Positions 43,413-52,364 of a stretch of 64,000 nucleotides of DNA are shown piece after piece. The first letter of the stretch is position 1; each line of letters begins with the position of its first letter. This DNA is from Rhizobium sp. SSA_523 (GTDB lineage Bacteria; Pseudomonadota; Alphaproteobacteria; Rhizobiales; Rhizobiaceae), in the NCBI RefSeq assembly GCF_030435705.1, contig NZ_CP129381.1:992001-1056000 (forward strand). Reading direction: 5' to 3'. Under the pieces are notes generated by a model. The model worked only from the letters and a program-made list of their open reading frames with translations. It searched no databases and was not told where the DNA came from. Made by a program: the position numbers and the translations under genes.

Positions 43413-45971
43413 ATGACCACGACCCATACCATTGACAGCCTGCATGGCGAGGCCCTGTGGCAGGCCGCAGACAAGGCGGTTCGGGCGATACCGCCGGCCT
43501 GGCCGCTGACGGCGACGGTCGCCGTCAATCCCTTCCTCGGCCAGGCCGGCGACACGCTGGAGCAGACATCCGCTTTGCTTGCGAGGATCGGCGGCATAAG
43601 GCTTGCCGCGTCCCATCAGCGCATTGCCCACAAGATGGCGGGCGGCGAAATTACCGATGACGATCTCCTCGGCGCCATCCAGTCGAGCCCGTACGCGGCC
43701 GGGATCGAGCTTACGGCGCTGAAGGCCGCTCTCCTGACGCAGCCGCCGCCGGTCGCGGCCCTGCCGACCATTGCCGATCTCGCGGCGAAGGCCACAGGCC
43801 AGGATTGGCCGGGTTTTGTTTCCGAGCGGATCGGCGCCTTCGCCGCCGGCTATTTTGACGAAGGCCAGGCGCTCTGGGCGGCCTCCCGGCGGAACGGCCT
43901 CTATGCCGCCTGGCGCGCCTATGCCAGCCACGACCTGACGCCGGAAATCTTCGGCCTGAAAGGTTTCGGCTTCCATGTCATCGATATGCCGGAGAGTCCG
44001 CGGGCAGCCATCGAGCGGGCAGCCGTTGCCCTCGGCCTCGGGGCGGAACCGGGCACCTATTTCCATCAATTGCTGCTGACACTCGGTGGCTGGGCGCAGC
44101 TTGCCCGCCACCTCCAGTTCAAGGCCGAGATGGAGACAGGCACCGATACGACGGTGGTCGAATTGCTGGCTCTCCGGCTTGTCTTCGAAGAGGCGCTCTA
44201 TCACTGCCACAAGGCAAAGATCGAAACTGCCTGGCAGGCCATTCGTCGTGCCCATGCCGAACCCGTCACTGTCGATGAGGAGACCAGGATCGATGGTCTG
44301 CTGCAGCTCGCCGTGGAGCGCGCCATGCAGCGCCGGCTTGCCGCCGTTTTGGCGTCTCCCGCGACGACATCCGTTCCAAGAGAAGGCGGGAAAGCACCCG
44401 CAATGCCCGCTAGAATAACCGCCGACATCCCTTCCGAGACGCCGGCTGAGATAGAAAAGAGTGCCGAAGCCGCGGACCTGCGGCCGATGCTGCAGGCGGC
44501 CTTCTGCATCGACGTGCGGTCCGAAGTGTTTCGCCGCGCTTTGGAAAGCCTTGATCCGGCCATCCGCACGCTGGGCTTTGCCGGCTTTTTCGGTCTTGCC
44601 GTGCAGCATAGGGCTTTTGCCTCGGATGTCTGCGAGGCGCGCCTGCCGGTGCTCCTGCGGCCCAGCCTCTTCACCTGCAGCGCCGTGTTTGAAGGTGACG
44701 AAGCGGCGCGCAGCGAGGAGGCCGACCGGCGTGCAAGGTTCCGCGCCCGCGCCATCCGTGCCTGGGGTCGCTTCAAGCTGGCGGCGGTGTCTTCCTTCGC
44801 CTTTGTGGAAGCCATGGGACCGGTCTATGCTGGCAAATTGCTGCGCGACGGGCTCGGCCTTGCCAAGGCGAAAGGCCCGGCCGTCCATCAGCCACATTTC
44901 TCTTCTGATCTCGACCTCGATCAGCGCGGCCTGATTGCCGAAACGGTGCTGAAGGCCATGTCGCTGACCGACGGCTTTGGCCGCATCGTCCTGATCTGTG
45001 GCCACGGCGCGAATGTGGTCAACAATCCGCATGAAAGCAGCCTGCATTGCGGGGCGTGCGGGGGCTATTCCGGCGATATCAATGCGCGCCTCCTCGCCGG
45101 CCTGCTCAACGAACCCGCCGTGAGGGGCCGGCTTGCTGTGAAAGGCATCGATATCCCCGAAGATACGATCTTCATCGCGGCCTTGCACGATACGACAACC
45201 GACAGGGTGTCGCTTTTCGAAGCCGACCTGCAGAACGCGGCGTCAGCTGAGGATCTTGCCCTGATCCGGCACTGGCTGGACGAGGCGAGCCGATTGGCCC
45301 GTGCGGAGCGCTCGCTGCGGCTGCCGCAGGCCCGCGAAGAGACGGTGATCGCGCGCAGCCGCGACTGGTCGCAGGTGCGGCCCGAGCTCGGCCTTGCCGG
45401 ATGCCGCGCCTTCATCGCCGCGCCGCGTTCCCGCAGCCGGGGCCGGGTGCTGGGTGGCCAGGTCTTCCTGCATGATTATGTCTGGCAAAAGGATGAGGGC
45501 TTCAAGATCCTCGAACTCATTCTGACTGCGCCGGTGGTTGTCGCAAGCTGGATCAGCCTTCAGTATTTTGGCTCCTGCCTTGCGCCTCCGCTGTTCGGTG
45601 CCGGCAACAAGCTTTTGCACAATGTCGTCGGCGGCATGGGTGTGGTGGAAGGCAATGGCGGCAATCTGCGCGCAGGCCTTGCCTGGCAGTCGGTGCATGA
45701 CGGGGAGGATCTCCTGCATGACCCGATGAGACTGACCGTCGCCGTCGAAGCGCCGAAGGAGGCCATCACCGGTATCCTTCAGCTGCACCCTTCCGTCCGC
45801 GCGCTGTTCGATCATGGCTGGTTGCATCTGCTTATCCTGGACGCCCGCGGGCAGGCAGTCTGGCGCTATGCGGGAGAGCTTCGCTGGGCCGCGCCCTTCG
45901 AAACCGGCCTGGCTGACGCGGGTTACAAGGATGCGGGTTACAGGGCTGCGGGTTACGGGGCTGCGGGCTGA
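43413..45971 (+). CDS. dabA: DabA: zinc carbonic-anhydrase-like subunit of the DAB inorganic-carbon pump (DUF2309)
   Basis: An 852-residue cytosolic protein. The beta-carbonic-anhydrase-like zinc set is complete: C365 and D367 in FCIDVRSE, H531 in ICGHGANV and C546 in LHCGACGG, corresponding to C351, D353, H524 and C539 of the Halothiobacillus protein. With DabB it drives one-way hydration of CO2 to bicarbonate in the cytosol. The N-terminal PPAWPLTATVAVNPFLGQ region is family-typical. The last 18 residues are an AGY-repeat encoded by a 15-base tandem repeat. The start is ATG 43413; the longer frame overlaps dabB. Confidence 0.95.
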   Translation: MTTTHTIDSLHGEALWQAADKAVRAIPPAWPLTATVAVNPFLGQAGDTLEQTSALLARIGGIRLAASHQRIAHKMAGGEITDDDLLGAIQSSPYAAGIELTALKAALLTQPPPVAALPTIADLAAKATGQDWPGFVSERIGAFAAGYFDEGQALWAASRRNGLYAAWRAYASHDLTPEIFGLKGFGFHVIDMPESPRAAIERAAVALGLGAEPGTYFHQLLLTLGGWAQLARHLQFKAEMETGTDTTVVELLALRLVFEEALYHCHKAKIETAWQAIRRAHAEPVTVDEETRIDGLLQLAVERAMQRRLAAVLASPATTSVPREGGKAPAMPARITADIPSETPAEIEKSAEAADLRPMLQAAFCIDVRSEVFRRALESLDPAIRTLGFAGFFGLAVQHRAFASDVCEARLPVLLRPSLFTCSAVFEGDEAARSEEADRRARFRARAIRAWGRFKLAAVSSFAFVEAMGPVYAGKLLRDGLGLAKAKGPAVHQPHFSSDLDLDQRGLIAETVLKAMSLTDGFGRIVLICGHGANVVNNPHESSLHCGACGGYSGDINARLLAGLLNEPAVRGRLAVKGIDIPEDTIFIAALHDTTTDRVSLFEADLQNAASAEDLALIRHWLDEASRLARAERSLRLPQAREETVIARSRDWSQVRPELGLAGCRAFIAAPRSRSRGRVLGGQVFLHDYVWQKDEGFKILELILTAPVVVASWISLQYFGSCLAPPLFGAGNKLLHNVVGGMGVVEGNGGNLRAGLAWQSVHDGEDLLHDPMRLTVAVEAPKEAITGILQLHPSVRALFDHGWLHLLILDARGQAVWRYAGELRWAAPFETGLADAGYKDAGYRAAGYGAAG
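45915..45968 (+). repeat. 15-base tandem repeat encoding the C-terminus of DabA
   Basis: Three and a half units of the form G(A/C)(C/T)GCGGGTTACNNG (45915-45929, 45930-45944, 45945-45959, partial 45960-45968) encode repeats of (D/A)AGY plus one variable residue. In-frame unit changes would lengthen or shorten the tail without breaking the protein. Confidence 0.85.
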
Positions 45972-46011
45972 ATGGCGGGGATCGGTCCGAGGCGTTCCCC
46001 GCCGGCCCGCC

Positions 46012-47229
46012 TCACTCCGCTTTGCGCCGGCGTTCCGACGGCCGGCCGATCATGACCATGACGGCGGCTCCGCTGGCGGCGGCAAGGGCGGCCACGTAGA
46101 TTGGCGCGGCAAAGCCGAAACCCTCCAGCGCCAGGCCGCCAATGACCGCGCCGCTCGCAATGGCGAGCTGAAAGCCCGTCGACAGCATGGCACCGGCACT
46201 TTCCGCGTGGTCGGGCGCGGCCTGCGCGTTCCAGCTGGAAATCGCCACAGGAAAAGCCCCGAAGCCCAGGCCCCAGATCGCAATGGCGGCCAGAGCGGGA
46301 AGAAGCGGACCTTCCGCGGTGGTGAGCAACAAGGTTCCCCCCGCGACCACCAGCGCACCCCCGGCAGCCGTCAGCGCCGGGCTTTTCGAGGCCAGAACCC
46401 CGCCCACCAGGTTTCCGGCAAAGCCGGCCACACCGAAGGTCAAAAGAGCGAGCGAGATCGATTGCACATCGAGCTGCGGCCCGGTTTCCAGAAAAGGCCG
46501 GACGAAGGACAGGCCGGCAGTGTTGCCGCACATGACGAAGAAAACGGTAGCAAGTCCGGTGAGGACAGCAGGACGAGCCAGTGTGGCTCTGAATGAGGCA
46601 AGGCTGGGCGGCACGGCCGTAGGAAGCCTGGGAATCGTGAGGACCTGCGCAGCCAGCGCGACGAACGCCAGAATGGCCGCCATGCCAAAGGCGGCGCGCC
46701 AGCTCAAAATCTGGCTGAGATAAGCCGCGAGAGGAGGCGCAATGACATTGGCGACCGAGACCCCGGTGAAGATTACGGCGAGCGCCCGAGGCAGTCTTGC
46801 GATCGGGACGAGCCGCATGGTCAGAGCCATGGCCATGGCCCAGCTTCCCCCAAGCGCCACACCCAGAATGGCGCGCGCGGCGAGCAGCATTGGCAGGCTG
46901 GTGGCGAATGCCGCCAGAAGCGTTGCGATGACGAACAGCACCCCCAGCATTCTGAGCACTCTTTGGCGGTCCAGACGACCGGAGCCAAGCACCAGAAGCG
47001 GTCCCGCGGCCGCCGCGATGAGCGCCGTGGCGGTGATGGCCTGACCGGCTGCGCCTTCGCTGACGCCGAGCTCCAAGGCCATCGGCGTGATCACGCCGAT
47101 CGGAAGAAGCTCGGTTGTGACCAGACTGAACAGTCCGAAAGCCAGTGCGGCGACGGCAGGCCAGTTCGCCGTCTCCTGGGCCGTGCCGATGGCAGAGGGC
47201 GTGGAGGGAGAGATGGTATCGGAGGACAT
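46012..47229 (-). CDS. MFS transporter, DHA1 family (drug or sugar/nucleoside efflux type)
   Basis: A 405-residue transporter with twelve hydrophobic segments. It has motif A as GSGRLDRQRVL between helices 2 and 3, GVALGGSWAMAMAL in helix 4 and the antiporter-like GVSVANVIAPPL in helix 5. The opening (LAFGLFSLVTTELLPIGVITPMA) is shared with AraJ/NepI/YdhP-like exporters. It stands alone, convergent with dabA, with no regulator beside it. The substrate is unknown. Confidence 0.88.
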   Translation of the reverse strand: MSSDTISPSTPSAIGTAQETANWPAVAALAFGLFSLVTTELLPIGVITPMALELGVSEGAAGQAITATALIAAAAGPLLVLGSGRLDRQRVLRMLGVLFVIATLLAAFATSLPMLLAARAILGVALGGSWAMAMALTMRLVPIARLPRALAVIFTGVSVANVIAPPLAAYLSQILSWRAAFGMAAILAFVALAAQVLTIPRLPTAVPPSLASFRATLARPAVLTGLATVFFVMCGNTAGLSFVRPFLETGPQLDVQSISLALLTFGVAGFAGNLVGGVLASKSPALTAAGGALVVAGGTLLLTTAEGPLLPALAAIAIWGLGFGAFPVAISSWNAQAAPDHAESAGAMLSTGFQLAIASGAVIGGLALEGFGFAAPIYVAALAAASGAAVMVMIGRPSERRRKAE

Positions 47230-47444
47230 TGCTTGCCTTTTGTGATTGATCGACCGGAACGGGGCTGGAGGCCCAGATTGGCGAAAACGCGATGCCCGCC
47301 GCCAATGACATTCCTTCGTCTTGCACGTGCCTTGACGGCCCGGGCGGATCCGAGCCTATGCAAGCTCAGTCCGAGCCGCTGGGGGACAGACAGAGACGGC
47401 CCGAAGCAGCGAGCATGATGGCCGGTCGGACCACCGGTTCGAGG

Positions 47445-48347
47445 TCAGGGATCGGTCAGAAGCGGCGCCGAGGACCCGAGCGACTGCGACGTGCTCACGC
47501 GGTTGCGGCCGCCATGCTTGGAGCGGTACAGGAAACCGTCCGCTGCCGCAAGGATCTGATGAAGACCCGCGCCCGGCCGGCTGTCGCAGACGCCGAAGCT
47601 CGCGGTCACTCGTCCGGCTTCCAGCGGCGTGATCACGCTGAGTTCCAGTTTGGCACGGATACGCTCGGCAATGGCGGCCGCCTCGGCAACAGTGGTGCGC
47701 GGAAGGATGACGCAGAATTCCTCGCCTCCCACACGGGCAGCCAGATCGTAAGGACGGATCGAATCGCGGACAACTTCGCCGACACTCATCAGCACCCGAT
47801 CCCCCACAACATGGCCATAGCGGTCGTTGATGTCCTTGAAATGATCGAGATCGAAGAGAATGACGGAGACGTCTTCGTTCTGGCGAAGCGCGCGGGACTG
47901 TTCCTCGCCGATCCGCTCTCCCAGCCATCTGCGATTGCCAAGCCCGGTGAGACTGTCCGTCGTCGCCTGATGCCGCAGCTCCTTCATCAAGGTGTCGACA
48001 TGTGCCACCATCGCCGTGACAGCCTGTGCCAGCCTGCCGACCTCGTCATTGCGGCGCAGATTCATCTGGAACGGCAGGCCATCCGCCTGATACCCTGCCA
48101 CCGCGCCGGACAGGGAGCGGAGCGGCCGCAGGAGATGCCAGAGTGCGGCCATGCAGGCCGCCGTGCCTGCAAGCGTGGCCAGCAATAGCAGGGTGAACAG
48201 CACCGTGCGATCCGGATCGAAGCCGAGGAGCAGGAACACGATCAGCGCAATCAGCGGCACGTGGATCGATATGAAGCTGACGGCAAAAATGCGGAAAAAC
48301 AATGAGGTTTGCAGCACTTGCAACAGGGACCCTGGCTTCGGAATCAT
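47445..48347 (-). CDS. Membrane-bound diguanylate cyclase (HAMP-GGDEF)
   Basis: A 300-residue protein with two N-terminal membrane helices (about residues 17-43 and 48-72), a HAMP linker (RPLRSLSGAV to about residue 125) and a GGDEF domain. The active site is GGEEF at 207-211 and an RxxD inhibitory site (R198-D201) lies five residues before it, so the enzyme should make cyclic di-GMP and be product-inhibited. The periplasmic loop is very short, so the signal is probably membrane- or HAMP-derived. GAGGAG precedes the ATG. It is divergent from the GGDEF-EAL gene at 48655. Confidence 0.93.
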   Translation of the reverse strand: MIPKPGSLLQVLQTSLFFRIFAVSFISIHVPLIALIVFLLLGFDPDRTVLFTLLLLATLAGTAACMAALWHLLRPLRSLSGAVAGYQADGLPFQMNLRRNDEVGRLAQAVTAMVAHVDTLMKELRHQATTDSLTGLGNRRWLGERIGEEQSRALRQNEDVSVILFDLDHFKDINDRYGHVVGDRVLMSVGEVVRDSIRPYDLAARVGGEEFCVILPRTTVAEAAAIAERIRAKLELSVITPLEAGRVTASFGVCDSRPGAGLHQILAAADGFLYRSKHGGRNRVSTSQSLGSSAPLLTDP

Positions 48348-48654
48348 TCCGTACTCCTCTGATCAATCTCAGGAGCGGCGGACGCTAGTCAGGGGTAATG
48401 AAGAAAGTGTGATGCGAATCGTAAAACTTGGAGCTTTCGGAAGGGAATGCGGTTGAGCCTCGACGCCACGTTGCTTCGACAGCAGAAGCACAACCTACAC
48501 CTTCGCCGCATGGCCTGTATTTTAGTATCTGTTAATCTAAAGCCTTAGCGCGGTTGTAGGAGTTACGCCCTATTATTTTAGTCGCAGCGCATATGCGGAC
48601 ATGACGTCACCCTGCCGTCCCCTGGACATCATTCAATGACATCTGGATGTTCTC
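48348..48654. promoter_or_regulatory. Divergent promoter region between two cyclic-di-GMP genes
   Basis: 307 bases without a gene. The central part (about 48505-48585) is AT-richer than its surroundings and is the likely promoter zone. A GACGTCACC sequence lies at 48603-48611. I see no strong operator dyad. Confidence 0.35.
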
Positions 48655-50799
48655 ATGAGCGACAAGACTGGCGCCTCCAAAACAGCCGCGCCGCGACGCA
48701 TAGCCTTTGCAACCGCCCTCACCACTCTTGTGCTGGCGCTTTCCATTGCCGGTCTCCTCGGCTTTGCCATTCTGGTCATGCGCGATTCCGCCAATCGAAT
48801 GGATGACGAAAGGGCCCTGCGGGCGGCAAACGCGGCCATCGTATCCTTCAAGGCCAAGCTGGCGGCCACCGTCCGGGACAACGCCGTCTGGGATGACGCC
48901 TATACGGCCGTCAACTCCGAAGAGGCCGGCAGCTGGACCTATGACAACTGGGGAAAGACGACCGAAGCCTATCCACTCTACGATTCAGCCGTCGTCCTCG
49001 ACAGGAACGGCGTCGTCATCTCCGCCTACGAAAAGGGCCAGGTCTTCGACCCTTACCAGCGTTTCGGCGCAAGCTTTGCCGATATGATGCGTGCGGCGAA
49101 TGCACCGAAACGCGATCCGGTTCTAAGCTTCGCCAGAGCCGGGTCCGATATCCTCCTGATCGGCTCTTCGGCCATCCAGGCCTATTCGAGCACGACCACG
49201 GACAGCGCGCTTGCCGTCCTTAGTTTCTCCAAGCGCCTGTCGGACGAGGTGGTCGCGCAGATCGCGACAGAGCATCAGTTGACGGGCCTTTCTCTAAGCC
49301 GCAACCCCGTTGCACCGCAGGATGGGCTGACCGTCGCTTTGCCGGGGTTTGACGGGCAGCCGGTCGCCTTCTTCGCCTGGCCGAGCCAAAAGCCCGGATC
49401 GGCCGTCTTCGCGCGGATCAAACCCTATATTCTCTCCGCCGCCGGCCTGCTGCTGGCCTTCATGATCCTGATCCTGACGGCCAGCCGGAAAGAGGCAGCC
49501 ATATTGCGCGCGATGGCGCAAAAGGCACATCACCAGGCCAGCCATGACGGGTTGACGGGCCTCCTGAACCGCACCGGCTTGCTGGAAAGGCTCGCCGCGC
49601 CAGCCGGGGTCGGATATGCACCCACCGAAACGCTGACCCTTCACCTGCTGGATCTGGACGGGTTCAAGGCCGTCAATGATGCCTGGGGCCATGCGGTGGG
49701 CGATGTCTTGCTAAAAATGGTCGCGCAGCGCCTGCAGGCCGTTCATCCGGAGGCAGTTTATGCCGCGCGTCTCGGCGGGGATGAGTTCGCCTTGCTGCAG
49801 ATCGGCCGAACCCCGCCGGACGCTTTGAGTGCCGAGATCGTCGCTTGCCTGGCGCAACCCTTTGCCATTGGCGGACGGACGATCGAAATCGGATCAAGCG
49901 TCGGCCATTGCTCGCAGGACCCGACGCTCGATCCTCTCGAACTGGTGAGGCGCGCCGACATGGCCCTTTACAAGGCCAAGCAGACAGGCCGCGGCCGGGC
50001 CTATGCCTACAGGCCGGAACTGGATGCCGAACGGGAGCAGCTTGCAAGTCTGGAGGGACAACTGCGCCAGGCGATTGCCAGCGACCTGATAAAGCCGGTC
50101 TTCCAGCCGCTGATCTCCGTCGCGACGCAAAAGATATGCGGTGTCGAGGCCCTGGCCCGCTGGCGCAGCCCGACAGGATCGGTGGCCCCCGACATCTTCA
50201 TTCCCCTGGCGGAGCGATCGGGCCTGATCGACGAACTGGGCATGAAGATCCTGGCATCCGCGATCCGCTCGGCCGGCCGCTGGGATAGATTGACCCTGTC
50301 GGTCAACATCTCGCCGATCCAGCTTTGCAACCCGACCTTCGTCGATTCGGTCACGGCCCTCCTGGAGAGGGAGGCATTCGATCCGCGCCGCCTGACGCTG
50401 GAGATCACCGAAGGCGTCCTTATCTCCAATCCGGATCAGGCCCGGCGAGCCATCAATGCGCTGAAGGATCTCGGCATACAGTTCGCGCTGGATGACTTCG
50501 GCTGCGGTTTTGCCAGCATCGGCGCCTTGCGCCAATTCGGGTTCGACCGGATGAAACTCGACCGGTCTCTGGTCTGGGGTCTTGACGATGAGGCGAAAGG
50601 ACCCGGCGTGTTGAAGGCGACGATCGCGCTTGCCGCCGCGCTCAATATTCCCGTCACCGCAGAAGGGATCGAGACCGAAAGCCAGGCGCGAGCGCTCGGT
50701 GCGGCGGGCTGCGATCAGTTGCAGGGCTACCTGGTCGGCAAACCCATGGACGAGGAGGCGCTCGAAAGCCTGATCGCCCAGGATCGTCTTGTGGCGTGA
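48655..50799 (+). CDS. CHASE4-GGDEF-EAL membrane cyclic-di-GMP enzyme
   Basis: A 714-residue protein with helix 1 (about residues 17-42), a periplasmic CHASE4-like sensor containing RDNAVWDDAY and DNWG, helix 2 (about 258-276), a GGDEF domain (GGDEF 374-378) and an EAL domain. EAL catalytic residues are all present: E498 of EAL, N551, E583, D613-D614, K634, E670 and Q690. The DDFGTG motif reads DDFGCG. There is no RxxD inhibitory site before GGDEF. It could therefore be bifunctional or mainly a phosphodiesterase, with an extracytoplasmic signal sensed by CHASE4. Confidence 0.93.
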   Translation: MSDKTGASKTAAPRRIAFATALTTLVLALSIAGLLGFAILVMRDSANRMDDERALRAANAAIVSFKAKLAATVRDNAVWDDAYTAVNSEEAGSWTYDNWGKTTEAYPLYDSAVVLDRNGVVISAYEKGQVFDPYQRFGASFADMMRAANAPKRDPVLSFARAGSDILLIGSSAIQAYSSTTTDSALAVLSFSKRLSDEVVAQIATEHQLTGLSLSRNPVAPQDGLTVALPGFDGQPVAFFAWPSQKPGSAVFARIKPYILSAAGLLLAFMILILTASRKEAAILRAMAQKAHHQASHDGLTGLLNRTGLLERLAAPAGVGYAPTETLTLHLLDLDGFKAVNDAWGHAVGDVLLKMVAQRLQAVHPEAVYAARLGGDEFALLQIGRTPPDALSAEIVACLAQPFAIGGRTIEIGSSVGHCSQDPTLDPLELVRRADMALYKAKQTGRGRAYAYRPELDAEREQLASLEGQLRQAIASDLIKPVFQPLISVATQKICGVEALARWRSPTGSVAPDIFIPLAERSGLIDELGMKILASAIRSAGRWDRLTLSVNISPIQLCNPTFVDSVTALLEREAFDPRRLTLEITEGVLISNPDQARRAINALKDLGIQFALDDFGCGFASIGALRQFGFDRMKLDRSLVWGLDDEAKGPGVLKATIALAAALNIPVTAEGIETESQARALGAAGCDQLQGYLVGKPMDEEALESLIAQDRLVA

Positions 50800-50836
50800 G
50801 CGGCCTTGCGCCCGGTGCGAGCGGTTCCAGCCCCGC

Positions 50837-52363
50837 TCACATCACCGCGCCGATCTGCCAGGGCACGAATTCGTTGCGGCCATAGCCCAGTGTTTCCGAT
50901 TTCGTCGGCTTGCCCGATGCCACGGCCAGGATCTCCGCGAAGATCTGGCGACCCTTTTCCTCCAGCGTCACACCCTCGACGATATCACCGCAATTGATGT
51001 CCATATCCTCCGGCATGCGCGCAAACAGCTCGCTATTGGTGGCGAGCTTGATGGAGGGCACCGGCTTGCAGCCATAGGCAGAACCGCGGCCGGTGGTGAA
51101 ACAGAGGATATTGGCGCCGCCCGCCACCTGGCCGGTCGCCGCCACCGGGTCGTATCCGGGCGTATCCATGTAGACGAAGCCTTTGCGGTCGATCTTCTCC
51201 GCATAGCGATAGACTCCGCGCAGGGTGGAGTTTCCGCCCTTGGCCACCGCGCCCAGGGATTTCTCGAGAATGGTGGTCAAACCGCCGGCCTTGTTGCCCG
51301 GCGAGGGGTTATTGTTCATCTCGCCGCCGTTGCGGGCCGTATAGGCCTCCCACCAGGCGATGAGGTCGACGATCTTCTGCCCGACTTCGGCGCTTTCCGC
51401 CCGGCGGGTCAAAAGATGTTCCGCCCCGTAGATTTCCGGGGTTTCGGAGAGGATGGCCGTTCCGCCCTGGCGCACCAGCATATCAGCCGCCACGCCAAGC
51501 GCCGGATTGGCCGTCAGGCCGGAATAGCCATCCGAGCCGCCGCATTGCAAAGCGAGGCTGAGTTCGGAGGCCGCGATCGGCTGCCGCTTGTTGCGCGCCG
51601 CAAAGGGCAGCATCTCCCTAACGCGGGCGACCCCCGCCTCGACGGCCTTGCGCGTGCCGCCGGTCTCCTGGATCGTCAGCGACTGGAAATGATCACCCTC
51701 GGCGATCCTGTACATCTCCTTCATGCGCGGGATCTGGAAGACTTCGCAGCCGAGGCCGACAAGAAGGACCGCGGAGAAATTCGGGTGGCTGGCATAGCCC
51801 CATTGGGTCCGCGCCAGAATGTCGAAAGCCTCGCCCTTCCCTGCCATGCCGCAGCCCTGGCCATGCGGAAGAGGCACGATGCCGTCGATATCCGGGTAAT
51901 CGGCGAGAATGCCGGAGCGCATGATCTCGTCGGCCACATAATCGACCACCGTGGCGGAACAGTTCACCGAGGACAGAATGCCGATATAGTTGCGTGTTCC
52001 CGCACGGCCATCGGCGCGGCGGAAGCCCTCGAAGAATGCCGGAACCTCCCCGTCCCGCAGCCCCTCCACAGCGGTCGCATCGGCGGCGAAGGCATAATCG
52101 CGCTCGAAATCCTCTCCCATGGTGACGTTTTTTTCGTGCACCCACTCACCGGGCTCGATCGCCGTGCTGGCAAAGCCGATGATCTGACCGAACTTGCGGA
52201 TCGGCTCGCCGGGCGCGATCGGTCGTGCGGCGATCTTGTGGCCACGCGGCACGCGGGCACGGGCAAGGATCCCGCTCTCGATCGTGCTGCCGGCCGGCAG
52301 GTCGGCAATAGCAACGACAACATTGTCCGCCGGATTCAGCCGCAGGATTCGACGAGTCGTCAT
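50837..52363 (-). CDS. UxaA/GarD-family sugar-acid dehydratase (altronate dehydratase-like)
   Basis: A 508-residue dehydratase. An N-terminal SAF domain (about residues 5-75) is followed by the UxaA core with GRAGTRNYIGILSSVNCSATV, HGQGCGM, LGLGCE-type cysteine motifs (VGLGCEVFQ), ALQCGGSDGYSGLTANPALG, MNNNPSPGNKAGGLTT and CINCGD-like INCGDIVEG. Cysteines are consistent with a metal- or Fe-S-dependent active site. UxaA removes water from D-altronate; a different aldonate is likely here, because no UxaB or UxaC is present and it is the last gene of an L-fucose-type cluster. GGAGG precedes its ATG, one base after the zinc dehydrogenase stop. Confidence 0.9.
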   Translation of the reverse strand: MTTRRILRLNPADNVVVAIADLPAGSTIESGILARARVPRGHKIAARPIAPGEPIRKFGQIIGFASTAIEPGEWVHEKNVTMGEDFERDYAFAADATAVEGLRDGEVPAFFEGFRRADGRAGTRNYIGILSSVNCSATVVDYVADEIMRSGILADYPDIDGIVPLPHGQGCGMAGKGEAFDILARTQWGYASHPNFSAVLLVGLGCEVFQIPRMKEMYRIAEGDHFQSLTIQETGGTRKAVEAGVARVREMLPFAARNKRQPIAASELSLALQCGGSDGYSGLTANPALGVAADMLVRQGGTAILSETPEIYGAEHLLTRRAESAEVGQKIVDLIAWWEAYTARNGGEMNNNPSPGNKAGGLTTILEKSLGAVAKGGNSTLRGVYRYAEKIDRKGFVYMDTPGYDPVAATGQVAGGANILCFTTGRGSAYGCKPVPSIKLATNSELFARMPEDMDINCGDIVEGVTLEEKGRQIFAEILAVASGKPTKSETLGYGRNEFVPWQIGAVM

Positions 52364-52364
52364 T

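Noticed and set aside
43326..45188. 620-codon open frame on the minus strand
   Set aside because: It is antisense to dabA, which has complete zinc ligands and family sequence.
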